A stretch of 11,128 nt of DNA, taken from contig CALFJC010000073.1 in the NCBI GenBank assembly GCA_937877655.1, positions 1 through 11,128 on the forward strand. The letters run 5' to 3'. Positions 6,390-11,128 of this stretch are shown here, piece by piece. The notes under the pieces are model-generated. The model was given only the letters and a program-made list of their open reading frames with translations. It ran no database searches and had not been told where the DNA came from. Position numbers and translations under genes: made by a program. The stretch comes from an uncultured Selenomonadales bacterium (GTDB taxonomy: Bacteria > Bacillota > Negativicutes > Selenomonadales > Selenomonadaceae). Position 1 is the first letter of the stretch. Each line of letters begins with the position of its first letter.

Positions 6390-6420
6390 ATTCCTAATTC
6401 CTCATTCCTAATTCCTAATT
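6390..6420. repeat. Four tandem ATTCCTA/C heptamers
   Basis: Units ATTCCTA, ATTCCTC, ATTCCTA and ATTCCTA (6390-6417) are followed by a partial ATT, ending 6 bases before the AAGGGAG ribosome binding site of the amylase/glucanotransferase gene. No convincing promoter was found in the rest of this gap. Confidence 0.75.
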
Positions 6421-6441
6421 GTTAAAAAGGGAGATGATTTT

Positions 6442-9400
6442 ATGATTGACAAAAAAAATGTCATGCACAACTCGCAAAACATTTACTATCGCTCGACCGT
6501 CGGCGCGGCGGAGGCGGGCTCGACAATGCGGCTCGGCATTCGCATTAAAACTGCTTCCGTTATCAAACAAGTTCTTCTTCACACTTGGGAAGAAGGCGCG
6601 GGCGAAAAATGGTCTAACCTTTCCACTCGCGACGGCGACAAGTCCGAAGAAAAATTTTATTCGCTCATCACCAAAATGCCCGATAAAGGCGGCTTGCTCT
6701 GGTACTACTTTATAATCGTCTCGGAAGGCAAAACTTATTATTACGGCAACAATCCCGAACTGCTCGGCGGCGTCGGCGAACTTTATGATCATCTGCCGCC
6801 CGCTTTCCAAATCACGGTTTATCAAAAGGGCGCGAAAACTCCCGATTGGTTTAAACACGCCGTCATGTATCAGATTTTCCCCGACAGATTTTATCGCGAA
6901 GGTAATGAAATTATCGAAAAGGAAGGCGCGGTTATTCATGCAAGCTGGAAAGATGATCCCGTTTACTTCAAAGACACCGTCCGTGACGAAATTATTGCTT
7001 ATGATTTTTTCGGCGGCAACCTGCGCGGCGTCGAAAAGAAATTGGATTATCTGAAGGAACTTGGAATCAGCGCGATTTATTTCAATCCCCTTTTCGAGTC
7101 GGAGAGCAATCATCACTACGACACCGGCGATTATCACAAAATCGATCCGATTCTCGGCACCAACGAAGACTTCAAACATTTAATCGACACGGCGGCGGCG
7201 AAGGGCATTAAAATTATTATCGACGGCGTCTTCAGCCACACGGGCTCCAACAGCCGCTATTTCAATCGCAAGGGCAAATATGATACTGTCGGCGCGTTTC
7301 AATCGAAGGATTCGCCGTATTATGATTGGTACGACTTCAGAAATTATCCGACCGATTATGACAGCTGGTGGAATTTTCACACGCTCCCCAACGTCCGCGA
7401 GACGACTCCTTCCTACATGGATTTTATAATTCGCGGCAAGGACAGCGTTTTGAAACATTGGATGCGCGAAGGTATCAGCGGCTGGCGACTTGATGTCATT
7501 GACGAATTGCCGCCCGAATTTTCCCAAACATTTTTCTCCGAGCTGAAAAAAATTAATCCCGAAGCCGTCATGATTGGCGAAGTCTGGGAAGATGCGTCGA
7601 ATAAAATTGCTTACGGAATTCAGCGGCAATATCTCTGCGGCTACGAAATGGATTCGGCAATGAATTATCCGTTGCGCGAACACATTTTTAATTTTATCTT
7701 GGGAAAAATTGACGGCGAACTTTGTATGCGGCGCATGGAGAGTTTGCGCGAAAATTATCCGAAAGAAAATTTCTACGCGATGATGAATTTAATCGCCAGC
7801 CACGACATCATGAGACCGCTGACGATTTTTGGCGAAGCTCCTTACTATGATCAAATGCCGTATTATGAACAAGCGCGATTCAAACTCGACGCGGAGGCTG
7901 AAAAACTCGGCAAGGCGCGTTTGAAAATGGCGGCACTTTGGCAGATGACTTATCCCGGCGTGCCCTGCATTTATTACGGCGACGAGATCGGACTGCAAGG
8001 TTTCAAGGATCCGACAAATCGGCGTCCTTATCCTTGGGGCGGCGGCGACCAAGAACTTTTGGCGACTTACAAAAAATTTATCGCAATGCGCAATGAAAAT
8101 TTGGCTTTGCAGACGGGCGAACTTTTGCCCATGCCGTCGAAGGGCGACGTTGTGGCTTATGCCCGCGTGATCCGCAACGGGCATGACGTTTTCGGGCGCG
8201 AAGCCGAAAATGAAATTTATCTTGTCGCCTTCAACCGCGCCAAGACTCGCGCCAAAGAAGTTTCCTTCGACGTGAGCGATTTTGCCAACGGACTTTTTGT
8301 TGACGCTTTTGATCCCGAAAATCCCAAGAAAAAATTTCCCGTCGTCAGAGGAAAAGTTTCTTTTAAAATCGAGCCGCTTGAAGGAATTTTGCTCCGTCAC
8401 GTTCCGCAGAAACAAAATTACGATCATCGCGCAGGCGTCATTCTTCACCCGACAAGTCTCCCGTCGAAATACGGTATCGGAGATCTCGGCAAAGAAGCTT
8501 TTGAGTTTGTCGATTATCTCAAGGCGGCGGGACAATCAATCTGGCAAATTTTGCCGCTTAATCCCGTCGGCTACGGCTATTCGCCTTATCAATCGCCGTC
8601 GGCTTTCGCGGGCAACCCGATGATAATTTCAATCGACGCGCTGATTAAGGAAGGTTTACTCGAAGAATCCGACATAAAAATTCCCGCAAGACTTGCCAAA
8701 ACCAAACACGTCGAATTTGAAACCGTTTCCAAGCTGAAGGACGCGGCTCTCGCCAAAGCTTTTGAAAATTTCAAAGTCAAAATCAAAACCGATTCTGCGC
8801 TTGAAAAAGATTTTAAAAAGTTCTGCGCGGAACAAAAATATTGGTTGGAAGATTATGCGTTGTTCGCGGCGATTAAAAATAAAAACGGCGGCGCGTATTG
8901 GGTTGATTGGGATTTGAAGATCAAGCAACGCGACAAAAAAATTTTGGCGGCTCTGAAAAAGGAGCTTGCCGATGAAATTTTGTTCACGGAGTTTGAACAA
9001 TTTATTTTCGCCGAGCAGTGGAATAAACTTCACAGCTACGCATTGGAGCGCGGCATTCAAATTATGGGCGACATGCCGATTTTCGTTTCTGCCGACAGCG
9101 CGGACGCTTGGGCGAATCAGCAAGAATTTCAGCTTGACGAGGAAGGGCATCCCGAAAAAGTTGCGGGAGTTCCGCCCGATTATTTCAGCGCGACGGGGCA
9201 ACTTTGGGGCAATCCGCAATATGATTGGGAAGAAATGGCGGCGACGCATTACAAATGGTGGAAACTTCGTTTCAAGCGGATTTATGAATTGGTTGATATT
9301 GTTCGCGTGGATCATTTCCGAGCGTTTGAATCTTATTGGTCGATTGACGGCGACGCGAAGACTGCGATTAACGGCGAATGGCTTAAAGGTCCCGGCTTAC

Positions 9401-9918
9401 ATTTCTTCAACGAGATCAGAAAAGAAATCGGCGACGCGCAGATTGTTGCTGAAGATTTGGGGATAATCACGGATGCGGTTGACGAATTAAGAGAGGCTTG
9501 CGGTTTTCCGGGCATGAAGGTTTTGCATTTCGAGTTGCACTTCAACGAGGACGGGCGAATCGGTTTTGTGCCGCCCGAAAACAGCATAACTTACACGGGC
9601 ACTCACGACAACAATACGACTGTCGGCTGGTTTATGGAGGATGTCGACAACGACAGCAAGGCGACGATAGCCGCGCTTATCGGAGCTGATGTCCGCCGTC
9701 CCGATGACGTTTGCAAAAAATTGATTGAGTTTGCTTATGCCTCGAACTCGCGCTTTGCGATTGTTCCCATGCAAGATATTTTGAAACTCGACAGCCGCAA
9801 CCGCATGAACACGCCCGGCACGGTCGGCACGAATTGGGGTTGGCGACTCAAGGCGGATTATTTGTCGGAGGCGGCGGCTCCGCAACTTAAAGCTCTCTGC
9901 GAAAAATATCTGCGGTGA
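6442..9918 (+). CDS. Fused GH13 amylase/neopullulanase-like enzyme and GH77 4-alpha-glucanotransferase
   Basis: This 1158-residue enzyme fuses two glucan-active proteins. Residues 1-130 resemble a starch-binding N-domain (CBM34-like). The GH13 barrel follows (about 138-550) with DGVFSH (261-266), GWRLDV (347-352, nucleophile D351), GEVWE (379-383, acid/base E380) and SHD (453-455), then a beta domain to about 655. GH77 spans about 664-1158, starting GVILHPTSLPSKYGIGDLG, with RVDHFR (955-960, nucleophile D957), AEDLG (1003-1007, acid/base E1004) and GTHDN (1053-1057, D1056). Both catalytic sets are complete. The GH13 half should hydrolyse alpha-glucosidic links, including branch points, and the MalQ half rearranges maltooligosaccharides. 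No signal peptide is present, so it is cytoplasmic and serves glycogen or maltodextrin use. Similar fusions are annotated in Negativicutes as GlgX/4-alpha-glucanotransferase. AAGGGAG precedes ATG 6442 by 8 bases. Confidence 0.95.
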   Translation: MIDKKNVMHNSQNIYYRSTVGAAEAGSTMRLGIRIKTASVIKQVLLHTWEEGAGEKWSNLSTRDGDKSEEKFYSLITKMPDKGGLLWYYFIIVSEGKTYYYGNNPELLGGVGELYDHLPPAFQITVYQKGAKTPDWFKHAVMYQIFPDRFYREGNEIIEKEGAVIHASWKDDPVYFKDTVRDEIIAYDFFGGNLRGVEKKLDYLKELGISAIYFNPLFESESNHHYDTGDYHKIDPILGTNEDFKHLIDTAAAKGIKIIIDGVFSHTGSNSRYFNRKGKYDTVGAFQSKDSPYYDWYDFRNYPTDYDSWWNFHTLPNVRETTPSYMDFIIRGKDSVLKHWMREGISGWRLDVIDELPPEFSQTFFSELKKINPEAVMIGEVWEDASNKIAYGIQRQYLCGYEMDSAMNYPLREHIFNFILGKIDGELCMRRMESLRENYPKENFYAMMNLIASHDIMRPLTIFGEAPYYDQMPYYEQARFKLDAEAEKLGKARLKMAALWQMTYPGVPCIYYGDEIGLQGFKDPTNRRPYPWGGGDQELLATYKKFIAMRNENLALQTGELLPMPSKGDVVAYARVIRNGHDVFGREAENEIYLVAFNRAKTRAKEVSFDVSDFANGLFVDAFDPENPKKKFPVVRGKVSFKIEPLEGILLRHVPQKQNYDHRAGVILHPTSLPSKYGIGDLGKEAFEFVDYLKAAGQSIWQILPLNPVGYGYSPYQSPSAFAGNPMIISIDALIKEGLLEESDIKIPARLAKTKHVEFETVSKLKDAALAKAFENFKVKIKTDSALEKDFKKFCAEQKYWLEDYALFAAIKNKNGGAYWVDWDLKIKQRDKKILAALKKELADEILFTEFEQFIFAEQWNKLHSYALERGIQIMGDMPIFVSADSADAWANQQEFQLDEEGHPEKVAGVPPDYFSATGQLWGNPQYDWEEMAATHYKWWKLRFKRIYELVDIVRVDHFRAFESYWSIDGDAKTAINGEWLKGPGLHFFNEIRKEIGDAQIVAEDLGIITDAVDELREACGFPGMKVLHFELHFNEDGRIGFVPPENSITYTGTHDNNTTVGWFMEDVDNDSKATIAALIGADVRRPDDVCKKLIEFAYASNSRFAIVPMQDILKLDSRNRMNTPGTVGTNWGWRLKADYLSEAAAPQLKALCEKYLR

Positions 9919-9922
9919 TTTA

Positions 9923-10033
9923 CAACTTTTCTTTTGCTACACCCAAAAGAAAAGTTGCCAAAAGAAAAGGGCGATAAACCGGCAAGAAAACATCCTGTTT
10001 TCGTTGCCGGCGGGCGCACGTCCTGTGCGCCCG
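9923..10033 (+). repeat. Modular palindromic repeat, copy B
   Basis: Hairpin 1 (9923-9936 with 9944-9957) is a perfect 14-bp stem with loop CTACACC. Hairpin 2 is 9979-10010 with loop ATCCT and one bulged G. Hairpin 3 is 10011-10033 with loop GTCCT and a 9-bp stem. Hairpins 2 and 3 match copy A except for one missing A. The left module of copies A and D is absent. It begins 5 bases after the stop of the amylase/glucanotransferase gene, and no T-tract follows any stem. Confidence 0.8.
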
Positions 10034-10078
10034 TGTCTTCGCTCACCGTTATGTTTCAAAAATTTTTTAGGAGATTCT

Positions 10079-10204
10079 ATGGCTGAAAAAACTTTTGTCG
10101 TAGAAAAAATTTGTCCCGTCTGCGAAAAGTCAACGCGAATTGTGATCTACAACTTTTCTTTTGCTACGCCCAAAAGAAAAGTTGCCAAAAGAAAAGGGCG
10201 ATAA
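10079..10204 (+). pseudogene. Truncated duplicate of the DUF2225 gene start
   Basis: ATG 10079 behind AGGAG opens 41 codons. The first 22 residues (MAEKTFVVEK to TRIV) are identical in protein to the intact DUF2225 gene at 10306. The frame then crosses the duplication junction into the next palindromic element, adding a basic tail (IYNFSFATPKRKVAKRKGR) before TAA 10202-10204. It keeps one CPVC pair of the zinc ribbon but lacks everything else, so it is a remnant rather than a working gene. As its ribosome binding site is intact, it may still be translated as a short upstream frame before the real gene. Confidence 0.8.
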
Positions 10205-10260
10205 ACCGGCAAGAAAACATCCTGTTTTCGTTGCCGGCGGGCGCACGTCCTGTGCGCCCG
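10150..10260 (+). repeat. Modular palindromic repeat, copy C
   Basis: This is the tandem-duplicated sister of copy B: hairpin 1 at 10150-10163 with 10171-10184 (loop CTACGCC), hairpin 2 at 10206-10237 and hairpin 3 at 10238-10260. It differs from copy B by one loop base. It overlaps the tail of the truncated gene and forms the leader region of the intact DUF2225 gene, ending 35 bases before its AGGAG site. Confidence 0.8.
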
Positions 10261-10305
10261 TGTCTTCGCTCACCGTTATGTTTCAAAAATTTTTTAGGAG
10301 ATTCT

Positions 10306-10983
10306 ATGGCTGAAAAAACTTTTGTCGTCGAGAAAATTTGTCCTGTCTGCGAAAAGTCTACGCGAATTGTAAAGACGCGCTCTCGACTTACAGTTTTAAG
10401 TCACGACGAGGACGGTTGCACTCACTACGAAAATTTCAATCCCTGCTACTACACCATTTGGATTTGTGAACATTGCGGCTTTGCGGCGGACGAAACAACT
10501 TTCACGACGAAAATTCCCGACCGTCATTTGAAAATTCTGCGCGGAATTTTGCTCAAAAAAAATATCAAAATTCCCTTCGCCGAAGAACGCACGCTACGAA
10601 ATGCGGAAACTTCTTTCAGATTGGCTTTGAAATATCTTGAATTGATTAACGGCAAGGCGTCGAAGCGGGCGAAGTATGCTCATCAGTTGGCGTGGATTTT
10701 TCGCGAGGCGGAAGATAAAGTTCAGGAAGAAGAATTTTTAATCAAGGCGGCAGAATTTTATGAAGAGGCGTTGTCGAAGGAGCATTTTCCGATTGGGCTC
10801 TTGACGGATAACGCGGTAACTTATATTATCGCGGCGATTTATTATCGGCTGGGCGATTCGCAAAAGACGACAATTTATCTTTCGCAACTGATAAACGATC
10901 AGGAATTGCGGCAAAACGATCCGCGAATTTATGACAGGGCACGGGATTTATGGCAAGAAATTCGTGCTCGAAAGAAAAAATAA
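10306..10983 (+). CDS. DUF2225 zinc-ribbon protein
   Basis: The product is 225 residues from ATG 10306, 5 bases after AGGAG (10296-10300). A longer in-frame extension upstream only translates the palindromic element and is rejected. The N-terminal part has CPVC (C12, C15), C38, C47 and CEHCG (C54, C57), a probable zinc-binding ribbon as in DUF2225 (Pfam PF09986). From about residue 95 the rest is helical, with TPR-like segments (ETSFRLALKYLELINGK, FLIKAAEFYEEALSK, AAIYYRLGDSQKTTIYL). No signal peptide or membrane segment is seen, so it should be cytoplasmic. The molecular function of the family is not established; TPR repeats suggest a protein-protein interaction role. Its first 22 codons are duplicated upstream, so its leader now includes a broken gene copy and a second palindromic element. 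Confidence 0.88.
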   Translation: MAEKTFVVEKICPVCEKSTRIVKTRSRLTVLSHDEDGCTHYENFNPCYYTIWICEHCGFAADETTFTTKIPDRHLKILRGILLKKNIKIPFAEERTLRNAETSFRLALKYLELINGKASKRAKYAHQLAWIFREAEDKVQEEEFLIKAAEFYEEALSKEHFPIGLLTDNAVTYIIAAIYYRLGDSQKTTIYLSQLINDQELRQNDPRIYDRARDLWQEIRARKKK

Positions 10984-10992
10984 AGAGGCTCT

Positions 10993-11128
10993 CCCCCCCT
11001 TTTTTCTAAAGTGGGCACGCAAAACCCTCGCGGCAATTCGTGACTTCGATTCATTCAAAAATCTTTTGTGTAAAGGATCAACTTTTTCTTTGCTTGCCCA
11101 AAGAAAAAGTAGCAAAAAGAAAGGGCAC
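10993..11128 (+). repeat. Modular palindromic repeat, copy D, cut by the window edge
   Basis: The left module (10994-11026) matches copy A at 31 of 33 bases. A longer unique linker (11027-11079) follows, then hairpin 1 (11081-11092 with 11099-11110, loop CTTGCC) and the CAAAAAGAAAG flank. Hairpins 2 and 3 would lie beyond the window. It begins 10 bases after the DUF2225 stop. Confidence 0.7.

Larger units (their letters stand above)
9916..10369 (+). repeat. 227-bp tandem duplication spanning an element and a gene start
   Basis: Bases 9916-10142 and 10143-10369 are direct tandem copies. Each holds a palindromic element, a linker, the AGGAG ribosome binding site and the first 22 codons of the DUF2225 gene. 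I count six differences: 9920/10147 and 9941/10168 in non-coding DNA, and 10102/10329, 10105/10332, 10117/10344 and 10132/10359 in codons, all third-position and synonymous. The two-base GT shared at both ends suggests a microhomology junction. The unit begins at the stop codon of the preceding gene. Confidence 0.92.

Noticed and set aside
6415..9885. Several long minus-strand frames opposite the GH13-GH77 gene
   Set aside because: They mirror codon bias of a gene whose domains and catalytic residues are complete on the plus strand, and have no family resemblance.
9923..9957. Hairpin 1 of copy B as intrinsic terminator of the GH13-GH77 gene
   Set aside because: The stem is A/T-rich and no T-tract follows on either strand, so it does not meet the pattern of an intrinsic terminator.
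6203..10260. CRISPR array from the repeated palindromes
   Set aside because: Only a few copies occur, irregularly spaced between genes, with no spacer-repeat periodicity and no cas genes.
10004..10305. In-frame N-terminal extensions of the DUF2225 frames through the palindromic element (PAGARPVRP-type peptide)
   Set aside because: They translate hairpins 2 and 3 of the repeat and lack a ribosome binding site; ATG 10306 with AGGAG is a much better start.

Overview
The window looks like chromosomal DNA of a diderm Firmicute of the Negativicutes, most likely Selenomonas-like. This is inferred from a GH13-GH77 debranching/glucanotransferase fusion of the kind common there, a DUF2225 zinc-ribbon protein, strong AGGAGG-type ribosome binding sites and moderate-GC coding DNA with A/T-rich intergenic stretches. 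No rRNA, tRNA, CRISPR array, transposase or phage gene was seen.

Positions 1-975 hold a cluster of very small exported or membrane proteins, all on the minus strand and mostly below usual gene-calling limits. In transcription order these are a 32-residue membrane peptide (737-639), a secreted proline/histidine-rich protein (624-328) with an apparent TTG start, an intrinsic terminator, a 54-residue exported peptide (245-81), and the start of a second copy of that peptide with the same signal sequence, cut by the window edge. A good sigma70-type promoter lies upstream at 810-782. The divergent promoter at 899-927 drives an 82-residue orphan protein (976-1224), which ends at a bidirectional terminator facing a lipoprotein polysaccharide deacetylase (2246-1290).

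Positions 2382-6196 carry three tandem GT92/Glyco_tranf_2_4-type glycosyltransferase paralogs, 11 and 15 bases apart, clearly one operon grown by duplication. They share an N-terminal nucleotide-sugar domain and differ in the middle, and the third has DCN in place of the DxD metal motif. They probably decorate a surface polysaccharide; the acceptor is unknown.

Positions 6442-9918 encode an 1158-residue fusion of an alpha-amylase/neopullulanase-like GH13 enzyme and a GH77 4-alpha-glucanotransferase, for glycogen or maltodextrin breakdown. It is followed by a DUF2225 protein (10306-10983).

The gaps at 6197-6441, 9919-10305 and 10984-11128 contain four copies (one truncated) of a modular palindromic repeat, each starting within about 10 bases of a stop codon or of a broken gene end and in the same orientation. 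One stem has changed on both arms between copies. Two other hairpins carry xTCCT pentaloops, which read on the opposite strand as CAGGATG and CAGGACG, resembling CsrA target loops. A 227-bp tandem duplication has copied one element together with the first 22 codons of the DUF2225 gene. The four coding differences between the copies are all synonymous, while the non-coding part is almost identical. These repeats, the duplication and the small exported peptides are the least explained parts of the window.
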